Positions 21,243-31,018 of a stretch of 64,000 bases of DNA are shown one piece after another. The translations under genes and the position numbers were made by a program. Location of the stretch: the NCBI GenBank assembly GCA_036426205.1, contig WSYH01001194.1, positions 5,444-69,443 of the forward strand, written 5' to 3'. Every line of letters starts with the position of its first letter. Position 1 is the stretch's first letter. The notes below the pieces were generated by a model, which saw only the letters and a program-made list of their open reading frames with translations, had not been told where the DNA came from and did no database searches. The stretch comes from Ascaphus truei. Taxonomy: Eukaryota > Chordata > Amphibia > Anura > Ascaphidae.

Positions 21243-21290
21243 TTATCCCTGATGAAGTTGGCATGCTAGCCGACGAAACTAGTAGGGTAA
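21243..21290 (+). ncRNA. hammerhead-like ribozyme motif
   Basis: Stem I is TTATCC (21243-21248) paired with GGGTAA (21285-21290). The core CTGATGA is at 21249-21255. Stem II is GTTGGC/GCCGAC (21257-21262, 21269-21274), followed by GAAA at 21275-21278. A short palindromic stem III ACTAGT precedes cleavage triplet GTA at 21282-21284. One unpaired A (21256) separates the core from stem II, unlike the textbook consensus. All invariant core bases are present; activity is not proven. Confidence 0.6.
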
Positions 21291-21718
21291 CGTCATAACG
21301 TATGATGGAATAGCTGTTTAGGATTCCATGTGGGTTTGCAGAGAAAGTGCTTGCTTGGAGTTTGGGGGTCTGTTTACGTATTGAGGAGGGTGTGTATCTT
21401 GATCCTGCACCGGAGCCAACGGCACAGCTGATCCAGGCTACAGAGCTCATGTTGACTGCCTGTACTGCCGGACACGTACACCAGCTACCATCGGCTGATG
21501 GTGTATACAGTATACAGTATACTAGTATATACAGTCATGTGAAAAAGAAAGTACACCCTCTTTGAATTCCATGGTTTTACATATCAGGACATAATAAAAT
21601 CATACAACAGAAAGCTGCGGTTAGATAAAACTTAGAAAAACCCTGCTCTACACCAGGAAGGAATGTAACCAAACCGTGTGGATAGGGCGGTGCTCACAGG
21701 GAAATGAGGACAATTGAC

Positions 21719-24170
21719 AGACTAAGACAGAAAAGAATCCCTTTAATGTGGCACAAAGAGAAATGACACCCTAGTTAAAATATAATCTTATTTTTTTTTT
21801 CAACTTAAATTTTTTATTGGTTGCTTACATAGTTTACAAACATAGTGTCTCGTATACTTTACAAAATAGTCTACATTTCTGAACCAATGCCGATTTTCCA
21901 TGATCCATAACCATGATAAGCATCCCAATTTACAGGAAGCAAATACAGGACATACTAGGTGAACAAAAAGATGAACAAAAGGGGAGGAGGAAGGGGGGAG
22001 GGGGTGTCTCTGCTGAAACTCCACCGGATATTCTGTGTTTACTCACTCGCCGGGTCTGCCGTGGGGAATACTCCCCTGCCACGCTTCACTTTCATGACAC
22101 CCAGAATGCCAGCTCTCCCTTGGCCTGGGGATCCCTATCATGTCACGTCAGACTGTCCCGTCACAACGCCATCAAGCGAGAACGCACTTAACGTTATCAG
22201 TGCCAAATTGTGGACCTCTCAACCCCTGGTATGTCTGTCTGGGCCAACCAAGGCATCCAGACTTTTAGAAAATTTGCGCCAGTGTCATTTACAAGACACA
22301 TTCATTTCTCCATCTAGCAAACTGGCCAAATTCTATTCCGAATTTTAGCAATCCGGGGAATCTCATTCTGTTTCCACCGTGCTGCAATCTCTCCCCTTAC
22401 CGCCATCGCAAAATGCGCCACCAATTTATTTTCATTTTTGGATAGGGCCGGGTGTGGTCTATTAAGGAGGAACAACCACGTGTCTACCGGGATGTGTATG
22501 TCTAGGATCCTATTTAGCCAATCTTTAATCGACACCCAGACCGTGGAAACTTGGGGGCAAGACCACAGCATGTGCAACAGGTCTGCTTCCTGTCCACATT
22601 GTCTCGGGCACAATGGGGAGTAACTTGGCAGAAAGTTAGATAGCTTTAGAGGGGCGAGGTACCACCGCATCATTACCTTATATGCGTTCTCTCTCAAAGT
22701 CGTGCATACAGTGCTTTTCGAAGTTGCCAAAACAATCTTCGTCCACTCTTCCAGGTCGGTCTCCCATCTGGTCATGTATCCTAATTTCTGTGTCGCAGTC
22801 ATGCCAGAACCGGTCACCTCCTTCTACATCTGCGATGTGAGTCCCTTTGTGCTAGTCCCTATGCGACAGAGCTTTTCGAAGTTGGTCAATTGGTTATAGG
22901 GGTTTTGCACTTGGTAAAATGCCCTGATCTGGAGGTACCTGAAAAACTCAGCATAGGGGATATTTTTTTCAGATTTAATTTGATCAAAAGATTGTATGCC
23001 TCGTCTGCACTCCAGATCAGATATTCTGTTTATCTGCTTTTGTTTCCAGATAGCGAAGTCGGCCTTATTCAGCCCCGGAGCAAACATAGGATTACCCCAT
23101 AGCGGGGTCATCCCTGAAATCTTATGGGTTAAATTGCATTTAAGCCTGGTGTCCTCCCACGCTGAAAGCGAGCTGGTCATCGAGGATAGCGGCATGGTGG
23201 CGCCTGATTGCACCTTTTTTGGAAGCCAAATTAAATTCCTCGGCTCCAGAGGAGAGCACAGTTCTTATACTGACCCGGACTCCAGAAGATGGGTTGCACT
23301 GGAAAACATAATCTTTATTAAAGTAATTTAAAATATAACTGTTTGGACTCCACAACTATAAGACACAAAGCAAATAAAAACAATTCAAAGAACCAAAGAG
23401 ATGTGGGTTAGTGTAACTAATGATACTAGTAATACATTGATTTATATATATCTGTTGACTAGATATAGTGTACACTTAAATAATGTAGATGGTTTTACCC
23501 AGTGTAACCATCTAGTGTCCTGAAGTGATAGGATATAGTGCCTGATGTCCAAAATAAAGCTGATTGATTAACTGTGTAAGGGGAACCCTGTACAGAGACA
23601 CCTTACCACCAAACTACTAATAGTTGTAGTTGTTTGGTTGGGATATGGACACAGAGCGCTGCCACAGAGAAAATTACTGTGGCACACACAGGGGTGCTAG
23701 TGAGATCAAATAGTAATGAGCAGCTCAACTAAAACAGGTATGCAATAGGTTATGGCTGAATTACCTAATAGCTTATAAGCATATGAAAATATCCCAGCTG
23801 ATAGAGATAATTATAGCCCTAAGTGTAAGTAGGAACCCTGTGAAGGGACCCCTTACCACCAAACTGCTGTTAGTGCTAGCTGTTAGTTTGGGCTAAGTAC
23901 TCAGTATGCTACCCTATATACAGGACAATCGGGCAGCCCCACAGGTACTGTAATGACACTTAGGAGCAAGGCATACAGAACCTATATAGCTGGAAGTCAG
24001 GTAAGCATAACCTGTAGTCTGAGTGCTGTTGCTGCCCACGGACGCAGTCTACGAAGCACTCAGACAAGGAGCGAGCCCACACCTCTCCGATGAGCCGACA
24101 TCACATGAAAGATAACAAGGGTGTAATTTCTCTTTGTGCCACGTTAAAGGTATACTTTTCTGTCAGTCTG
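21719..24170. mobile_element. inverted-end element nested in Tc1
   Basis: The ends are inverted repeats of about 52 bp (21719-21771 and 24118-24170), sharing GTGGCACAAAGAGAAAT. The same end type (AAGAATCCCTTTA-TGTGGCAC) and the inner block CGCAGTCTACGAAGCACT occur in the palindrome at 4562-5701. This copy contains a 5'-truncated L1 and, at 23560-23960, two diverged copies of a roughly 280 bp unit with GGAACCCTGT and CCTTACCACCAAACT. Confidence 0.65.
21789..23290 (-). mobile_element. 5'-truncated L1-type LINE, ORF2 C-terminal part
   Basis: On the minus strand the element ends in a poly-A run (poly-T at 21791-21800 on the plus strand). The frames 22824-23213 and 22314-22817 encode the last part of an L1 ORF2, with the C-terminal Cys/His signature CPRQCGQEADLLHMLWSCP followed by a Trp-rich helix (VWVSIKDWLNRI). 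A frame break lies near 22820, and only fragments extend upstream to about 23290. The RT and endonuclease domains are missing, as expected for a 5'-truncated insertion. Confidence 0.8.
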
Positions 24171-24341
24171 TCCATTATAACAAATACAACCTCAGATGAA
24201 CAACACATGACATATTACACCGTGTCATGATTTATTCAACAAAAATAAAGCCAAAATGGAGAAGCCATGTGTGAAAAACGAAGTACACTTTATGATTCAA
24301 TAGCTTGTAGAACTACCTTTAGCAGCAATAACTTGAAGTAA

Positions 24342-25322
24342 TCATTTTCTGTATGACTTTATCAGTCTCTCACATCGTTGTGGAGGAATTTTGGCCCACT
24401 CTTCTTTATAATGTTGCTTCAGTTCATTGAGGTTTGTGGGCATTTGTTTATGCACAGCTCTCTTAAGGTTCAGGCACAGCATTTCAATAGGGTTGAGGTC
24501 TGGACTTCGACTGGGCCATGGCAACACCTTGATTCTTTTCTTTTTCAGCCATTCTGTTGTAGATTTGCTGGTGTGCTTGGGATCATTGTCCTGTTGAATG
24601 ACCCAATTTCAGCCAAGCTTTAGCTGTCGGACAGATGGCCTCACATTTGACTCTAGAATACTTTGGTATACAGAGGCGTTCATGGTAGACTCAATGACTG
24701 CAAGGTTCCCAGGTCCTGTGGCTGCAAAAACAAGCCCAAATCATCACCCCTCCACCACCGTGCTTGACAGTTGGTATGAGGTGTTTGTGCTGATATGCTG
24801 TGTTTGGTTTTCGCCAAAGGTGGAGATGTACATTATGGCCAAACATCTCCACTTTGGTCTCATCTGTCCAAAGGAGATTGTTCCAGAAGTATTGTGGTTT
24901 GTTCAGATGCAACTTTGCAAACCTAAGCCGAGCTGGCATGTTCTTTTTAGAGAGAAGAGGATTTCTCCTGGCAACCCTTCCAAACAAACCATACATGTTC
25001 AGTCTTTTTCTAATTGTACTGTCATGAACTTTAACATTTAACATGGTTACTGAGGCCTGTAGAGTCTGAGATGGAACTCTTGTTTTTTTTGCAATTTCTC
25101 TGAGCTTTGCACAGTCTGACCTTGGGGTGAATTTGCTGGGATGTCCACTCCTGCGAAGATTGGCAACTGTCTTGAATGTTTTCCACATTTGAATAATCTT
25201 TCTGACTGTAGAATGATGGACTTTAAATTGTTTGGAAATGGCCCTATAACCCTTCCCAGATTGATGGGCAGCAACAATTGCTTCTCTAAGATCATTGCGG
25301 ATGTCTTTCCTCCTTGGCATTG
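24342..25322 (-). pseudogene. Tc1 transposase (frameshifted)
   Basis: The start is ATG at 25322 (MPRRKDIRNDLRE). An N-terminal paired-like helix-turn-helix region includes GKGYRAISKQFKVHHSTVRK, followed by a second HTH with a GRPR-like hook replaced by SGHPSKF. The DDE catalytic domain shows WTDETK (first Asp) and HGGGGVMIWACF. A frameshift at about 24720 moves the rest into another phase, where a DNDPKHTSK block (second Asp) and PDLNPIE (Glu, DD34E spacing type) follow, ending near 24342. The enzyme cuts and pastes Tc1 ends at TA sites. The frameshift makes this copy non-functional. Confidence 0.88.
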
Positions 25323-25411
25323 TGTTAACACACCTGAATGCTCCAGACCAGCAAACTGCTAAAACTTTGACTTTTATAGAGGTGGTCACACTTGCTGATA
25401 ATCAATTAATG

Positions 25412-26150
25412 AGAAGAAAAGAAAGCGCACACTTCCTGGTGCAAATAAAGTTTTACTAGGTTAAAACCACAGAAAAAAATCAATCAACAATACATTCACA
25501 AACATCTGGTCAGTTTAGGCAGTATGTGGTAATCCACAGATGCGTGCTGGAGTTGTGCAGGGTTGTCTTTGCGTGGGGATACTATGGCAGCTGCTACAGC
25601 GCGTCCGCTGCCTGCTTCCGCCCGCCAAAAGTTGGAGTGCCCTTCCGTGTCACGTGACGGCTTCAGACTGCATCACCACGTGATTTCCTCAAGCTCCCCC
25701 TCCTCCGTAGGGCGTCGCAACAGCGCGGCACTTCAGGGATGATCTCATCACAGCCCGGTCTAACAAAGTCAGCCCGCTCCCTGTCTTCTCCCTCACGAAG
25801 TTCAGCACTGCAGTACTCTCACAGTCACGATCCTCCTTGCAACATACAAGTCACCCTACATGTTTCGAGGCGTGGCCTCTTCATCAGGGGTGTGGCTTGT
25901 TATGGTGACGTGCTTCCTTATATATTGTGTGTCTCTATGGTGTATTTTAAGGCTTGCTGCCTCCCCCTACTGGCAAAAGAATACTACAAAATGCTAGCTA
26001 ATACATAATTACATACAATCAATATACTGAGGACTAGAGAAAACCTCCATATACAATAAATAAATAACATAGCCAATACCAAAACCTAAATAATAACATA
26101 TCTCTATATTTATACGTATACTGGCTCAGTAAATTAGGGACATGCATATC
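25412..26150 (-). repeat. PLE-2 pseudo-LTR, copy a
   Basis: Shares its full length with 34375-35115 (same strand) and 28770-29480 (opposite strand). Landmarks are TCCTGGTGCAAATAAAG, CGTGTCACGTGACGGC and a hammerhead-like block. It truncates the Tc1 end on its left. Confidence 0.8.
25846..25900 (-). ncRNA. hammerhead-like ribozyme in PLE-2 pseudo-LTR, core intact
   Basis: Minus strand: stem I has two helices, ACAAG/CTTGT and CACCC/GGGTG, around a small internal loop. The core is CTGATGA (25881-25887), stem II is GAGGC/GCCTC, then GAAA (25863-25866), a short palindromic stem III ACATGT and triplet GTA. One extra A precedes stem II. Hammerheads in PLE pLTRs are established knowledge. Of the three copies here only this one keeps G12. 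Confidence 0.7.
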
Positions 26151-26575
26151 CATATGTTCAAACTCCTAACTAGCACTGAGAGCTATCAGTGTACTATAAC
26201 TCACAGACAAAACTTATTAAACAATAACATACTATAAAACATCATAAATCATATACATATCAACATAATACAGAACCTAAACTATATATGATTGAATGAA
26301 CAACCTCTTACCTAATAAATACATTAATATAAAAACTGGAATTAAAAACTGGAACTAAAAACCCCCTAACATAAAAAAAGATATTAAATCTACCTCTTGA
26401 TTAAGCCCATCTGGTGAGAGCGTACCTAATTCATGGATCCAGAAAGTTTCCCTTTGAAAAATCGTTGTTTAAGTGGACGCTTGGTTCTCCCAACATACTT
26501 AAGTCCACAACTACAAGATAAAACATACACAACAAACCTACTATTACAATTAATAAAATCCTTAATCATATTAAC
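26150..26575 (-). mobile_element. PLE-2 3' fragment (UTR and endonuclease tail)
   Basis: Matches 30204-30500 and about 30650-30775 of the larger PLE-2 copy, with an internal deletion of roughly 145 bp at 26457. It includes the end of the GIY-YIG domain (ACATACTTAAGTCCACA) and then runs into an A-rich tract. Confidence 0.75.
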
Positions 26576-26764
26576 TTAATATTATAAAGGAGATTCAAAA
26601 CATAGAAGACAAAAAAAAAAAAAGAAAAAAAAAATAAAAAATTAAGTAAAAATGGTAAGTGAAGTAAACCGGACGTGTCGCGCTAACAGAGAAGAACGAA
26701 CCTTAACGGAAGACTAAAGGAAGGCGATTCACTCCTCTACCACTCTACACCAAACTACACTACA
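26576..26764. other. A-rich sequence
   Basis: Poly-A/AAAG runs at 26610-26650, then the left arm of a small inverted repeat (26727-26755), which pairs with 27226-27255. Confidence 0.6.
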
Positions 26765-27110
26765 CACCGACACTTTATTGAAGAAGGCTAGCACCGCAAG
26801 CCGGGGATGGCCCCGGCATTGCTACCGCACTCCCTCAGCGTGCCCGCGCATCACCGATGCGCTGCCACGCGTCATCGGGGCCTGCGCCCCCCTTCACGCC
26901 GCGTCCAGGGCTCCCCGAGGGCCCTGGTGTCCCACATGTGGGGACGGGCGGCAGGGGTTCCGGAGACCCGGCGGACCTGGCACGGGAGGGAGAAAGCCCC
27001 GATCGGAGGGCGCTCCTCCGCTGCTTCGGCGCGCGCCTGGCACCCTCGGCGTCGCCGCCAGGTTACTGCTGCGGCCGAGAACGGGCAAATGCTCGAATAA
27101 ACTCGGCCGC
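26765..27110. mobile_element. GC-rich MITE-like insertion
   Basis: The left end CCGACACTTTATTGAAG and the right end (reverse complement CCGAGTTTATTCGAG) resemble the terminal repeats of the 400 bp MITEs at 6714 and 13423. The interior is very GC-rich, so many overlapping frames arise by chance. It splits the inverted repeat 26727-27255. Confidence 0.45.
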
Positions 27111-27117
27111 AGCAGTA

Positions 27118-27224
27118 GCACTCTGCACAGAACCTGCTTGTCCTTCAATGTCCAACAATGTAAAAAACAGCCCTATGCGTTTCGTGTGCGTGCGCACACT
27201 TCTTCAGGGGAATTCTGTGCAGAG
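27118..27224 (-). ncRNA. hairpin with hammerhead-like motif
   Basis: Outer arms GCACTCTGCACAGAA (about 27117-27132) and TTCTGTGCAGAGTGC (27213-27228) pair. Inside, on the minus strand, CTGAAGA (27201-27207) is followed by an A, a GTGTGC/GCACAC stem and GAAAC, then AGGG that can pair with CCC. Core letters fit C-U-G-A-N-G-A but stem III does not close well, so it is probably inactive. Confidence 0.4.
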
Positions 27225-27228
27225 TGCT

Positions 27229-27839
27229 AGTTTGGTGTAGAGTAGTAGAGTGAGGATCGCCGTTCCTTTCAGCTCCGTTGAAGGTTCCGCCCGTCTGCGA
27301 CGCCACGTCCGGTGACGTCACTACCAGGTCCAAACACAGGACCCGGGGAAGTACATCGGAGACGTCACTTCCGGTTTCGGGAACCAGGACATACGGAGGA
27401 ATACACAGTGATCTAGACGCTCTGCGAACTCTCTGCACGTGGAGGATAGATCTCACCAGTCTGGCTGGCGCTCATTGCTATTAACCCTCTGCCGTCCTTT
27501 CCATGTGGTCATCTCAAGATCGAGAGATTGCTGATCACTTTGGAACTTGAATTATTTCTACTGGATATCTAGGACTCCACCTAATTGGACTTATTAGGCG
27601 CCGGTATCCCTCTTTGTTTTATTCTTGTGTTCTGATTGTACCATCAGATTATCATCAGGCTGCCTAGCTTGCCACTAGGATTCACCCTCATATTAATGTC
27701 AATTGTCTATCTCCATTAGCGCTATTCTACATCACCTTTTTTCTTTTACTATCTCAGACATACAGAGGGATTTTTTATTAATTTGTGTAGAATTTATTTT
27801 AAGTCACAATTATTTTCAATTTCAAGGGGATTTTTACTT
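27229..27839. other. promoter-like CpG stretch, then AT-rich sequence; no gene
   Basis: 27270-27400 is CpG-rich with GGTGACGTCACTA (27313-27325) and GACGTCACTTCCGG (CRE-like and ETS-like words), directly downstream of the hammerhead-like hairpin. The rest is AT-rich without a frame. Confidence 0.45.
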
Positions 27840-28765
27840 GTAAAAAACAGGAACGGCCATGGGCATGACCTTTGCCCCTAGCTTTGCAAACATTATGATG
27901 GGCTATTGGAACATCTGTTCATTGGGGGCCAATAATCCCTTTTTAAAACATATATTTTCTTCTATCTTCTCATCGCTTCATAGATGATATTTTAATGATT
28001 TGGCAGGGAACATAGATGATTTAATATGTTTTATGGGATATATAACAAGAACCCTTTAAATTTGAAATTTACATATAATTCTGATGCTACCACCATCTCT
28101 TTTTAGACTTGATTCTTTTTATCACTGAAAATATGGATATTGAAACAAGGACATTCTATAAAGAGGTTGACTGCAATATTACCTAGAAGCTACTAGTAAT
28201 CATCACAACATGGATAAAGAAATATACCGTTTGGACAGTTTCAACGACTTAGGAGAAACTGTTCAGAACAAAAGATTTTGAAAGTCAAGCATCCTCTTTA
28301 AAGAGTAAACCCTTACAAAAAGGACATCAAGAGTTGATTATAGATAAGGCATTCAAGAGGGCCTTAGAACAAGAGAGGTCTCAAACTTAATTGGTAAAAA
28401 ACAGAATGATAGTACAGGGTTAATAAAGATAAAAAAAAGAGGTATTATTCATTACCAATCCATGGGGCATCTAGTCGGATCAACCAGATAGTAAGACAAC
28501 ATTGGGGGATTTTACAATGTGACCCCATTCTTAAAAAGGCCATCACTGAGCAACCAAGGGTAGTTTATAGAAAAGCTATTTCTTTCAAAAATATATTAGC
28601 ACCAACATTATTGGAGAACAATCTGATAAGAATACAAGTACGAGATGTAATAAAGGGTTCTATAGTTGTGGGGGACGATTTTTTGACAGTAAATATACAT
28701 GTAATATACTAATATAGACAAAAATCTTTTATATCGGATAAAAATAATAAGACATTGGCATATGC
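27840..28765 (+). pseudogene. PLE-2 ORF2 fragment, inverted copy
   Basis: Plus-strand sequence matches the reverse complement of about 30700-31690: the RT block after the SFANIMM motif, the region of the FIDD catalytic box (damaged), the Lys-rich linker and the start of the Cys motif before the endonuclease. Multiple small deletions destroy the frame. It joins a pseudo-LTR abruptly at about 28766. Confidence 0.8.
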
Positions 28766-29495
28766 TATGTCCTAATTTACTGAGCCAGTATACGTATAAT
28801 ATAGAGATATGTTATTATTTAGGTTTTGGTATTGGCTATGTATTTATTTATTTATTGTAATGGAGGTTTTCTCTAGTCCTCAGTATATTGATGTATGTAA
28901 TTATGTAAGCTAGCATTTTGTAGATTCTTGCCAGTAGGGGGAGGCGCAAGCCTTAAAAAAACCATAGAGACACCACTATATAAGGAAGCATGTCACCATA
29001 ACAAGCACCACCCCTGATGAAGAGGCACGCCTCAAAACATGTAGGGTGACTTGTATGTGCAAGGAGGACGTGACGTGAGAGTACTGCATGCTGAACTTCG
29101 TGAGGAGAAGACAGGGAGCGGGCTGACTTTGTTAGACCGGGTGTGGTGAGATCATCCCTGAAGTGGCCGCGCTGTTGCGACGCCCTACGCAGGAGGGGGG
29201 AGCTTGGAGGAATCACGTGGTGATGCAGTCTGAAGCCGTCACGTGACACGGAAGTGCACCCAACTCCCTTGGCGGGGCGGAAGCAGGCCAGCGGACGTGC
29301 TAAGCAGCTGCATAGATCCCCAGCAAAGACAACCCTGCACAACTCCAGCACGCATCTGTGGATTACCACATACTGCCTAAACTGACCGATGTGTTTGTGA
29401 TGTATTGTTGATTGATTTTTTTCTGTGTTTTAACCTAGTAAAACTTAGTAAAATTTTTTTCGAAGTGAGTGTGATTTCGTTTTTTCATCCTTTGC
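28766..29495 (+). repeat. PLE-2 pseudo-LTR, copy b
   Basis: Reverse complement of 25412-26150 and 34375-35115 with modest divergence. It is followed on the right by 5' UTR sequence, the head-to-tail order typical of PLEs. Confidence 0.8.
29001..29054 (+). ncRNA. hammerhead-like ribozyme, G12 lost
   Basis: Same fold as 25846-25900 (ACAAG, CACCC, CTGATGA at 29014-29020, then GTA GGGTGACTTGT). The GAAA box reads AAAA and one loop base is missing. G12 acts in catalysis in known hammerheads, so this copy should be dead. Confidence 0.6.
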
Positions 29496-29745
29496 AGTTA
29501 TCACTGAGTACTGGGGTTAGTAATTCCATCTGAGAAGCAGCACCCTCCTGGATTTTTCCGCAGTCTGGACTGTTTTTTGGATCAATTTCAAATGATTGGA
29601 GACTAAGGTTTTATTTGGAACTATTTTGGGTCAATCAGGGGTATATTTACACTCTTTTTGTTTGTTATTGAGCGCCTGTAGCTGAATCTTATATAGTATT
29701 TAGGCACTGATAATTGTGATTGTGGATTGATCACAGTCTTTCCTT
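29496..29745 (+). repeat. PLE-2 5' UTR, inverted copy
   Basis: Reverse complement of about 34105-34370, ending in CACAGTCTTTCC before an A-rich tract. No ORF1 follows; the copy is truncated here. Confidence 0.75.
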
Positions 29746-29811
29746 TTAATATAAAAAAAAAAAAAGGAAAGACCTGATAATCCACACACAAAAGTGGTAT
29801 AAAAAGTATAT

Positions 29812-29815
29812 TATT

Positions 29816-29848
<33 letters not shown>

Positions 29849-29900
29849 AATATATTATAATATATATATACACACACACCATATGTATATACATATGTAA
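29812..29900. repeat. AT microsatellite
   Basis: TATATAAATATATA repeats followed by (CA)n and TATGTATATACATATG. Confidence 0.9.
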
Positions 29901-29905
29901 TAAAA

Positions 29906-30003
29906 CAGTGTTCGACAAATCACCCAAAAATCTTACTGGCCGAAACAAAAAACATCTACTCGCCACCTAGCCCCGCCCATAGCTCCGCCCCAGGCCAGCT
30001 TTT
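29906..30003 (-). repeat. GTTCGACA-type MITE-like repeat, copy 3
   Basis: Starts CAGTGTTCGACAAATCACC next to the AT tract. The blocks ACTCGCCACCTAG and AAAAATCT are the reverse complement of the right half of copy 4 (39205-39358), so this copy is inverted or represents only the other end. Confidence 0.5.
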
Positions 30004-30203
30004 TTAAAAAAAAAATAATAAATTCCTAGTAAGAACAACATTAGTTTTTGACATAAGTTTATAATGTAACATTATTCTACTATCTACATTAGTTCCTTGT
30101 ACGTGTGTGTGTGAGTGTATATGTCGTATTTAGAAAAAAAAAGCCAGATGTGAATGATAGTTTCCTGAACCCCATAACTAGTGCTGGATGCCCCTGCCGC
30201 ATA
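30004..30203. other. AT-rich sequence without a gene
   Basis: A-runs and (TG)n at 30098-30115; no frame or repeat partner found. Confidence 0.5.
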
Positions 30204-30401
30204 TGTTCAAACTCCTAACTAGCACTGAGAGCTATCAGTGTACTATACCTCACAGACAAAACTTATTAAACAGTAACATACTATAAAACATCATAAATCA
30301 TATACATATCAACATAATACAGAACCTAAACTACATATCATTGAATGAACAACCTCTTACCTAATAAATACATTAAGATAAAAACTGGAATTAAAAACCC
30401 C

Positions 30402-30899
30402 CTAACATAAAAAAGATATTAAATCTATCTCTTCATTAAGACCATCTGGTGAGAGCGTACCTAATTCATGGATCCAGAAAGTTTCCCTTTGCCTTAACCT
30501 AAGGAATTGGTCACCCCCTTTAGGGCCCAACTCAACTAATTCTATACCTATAACGTGTAAACTACTTGGGTCCATATTATGCTTATATTTGAAATGTCTG
30601 GAAACTCCGTGTGTTAGCACTCCCTTTAAAATGTTCCCCCTATGTTCCTAAAATCGATGTTTAAGTGGATGCTTGGTTCTCCCAACATACTTAAGTCCAC
30701 AGCTACAAGATAAAACATACACAACAAACCTACTATTACAATTAATAAAATCCTTAATTATATATGTCTTATTATTTTTATCCGATATAAAAGATTTTTG
30801 TCTATCTATAGTATATTTACATGTCAAACATCGTCCCCCACAACTATAGAACCCTTTATTACATCTCGTACTTGTATTCTTATCAGATTGTTTCTTCAA
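30402..30899 (-). pseudogene. PLE-2 GIY-YIG endonuclease domain
   Basis: The N-terminal part (30648-30899) contains a Cys cluster (CNKGFYSCGGRCLTC), then FVVYVLSCSCGLKYVGRTKHPLKHRF, which holds both halves of the GIY-YIG fold and the following Arg helix. A stop and frame change near 30648 separate it from 30402-30620, which ends in the family tail RETFWIHELGTLSPDGLNEE. Together they form the target-nicking nuclease of a Penelope-like element. The 3' UTR runs from the stop at about 30402 to 30204, where the copy is truncated. Confidence 0.85.
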
Positions 30900-31018
30900 T
30901 AATGTTGGTGCTAATATATTTTTGAAAGAGATAGCTTTTCTATAAACTACCCTTGGTTGCTCAGTGATTGCCTTTTTAAGAATGGGGTCACATTGTAAAA
31001 TCCCCCAATGTTGTCTTA

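Larger units (their letters stand above)
21533..25412 (-). mobile_element. Tc1-type transposon with nested insertion
   Basis: The left terminal repeat starts ACAGTCATGTGAAAAAGAAA after a TA, a common Tc1 end in vertebrates. The transposase remnant lies at 24342-25322 on the minus strand. A 2.45 kb element (21719-24170) is inserted between the left end and the gene. The right end is cut at about 25412, where a PLE-2 pseudo-LTR begins. Confidence 0.8.

Noticed and set aside
26778..27240. Three overlapping plus-strand frames of 97-150 residues
   Set aside because: They lie in a GC-rich MITE-like insertion with no conserved domain; all phases are open by composition.
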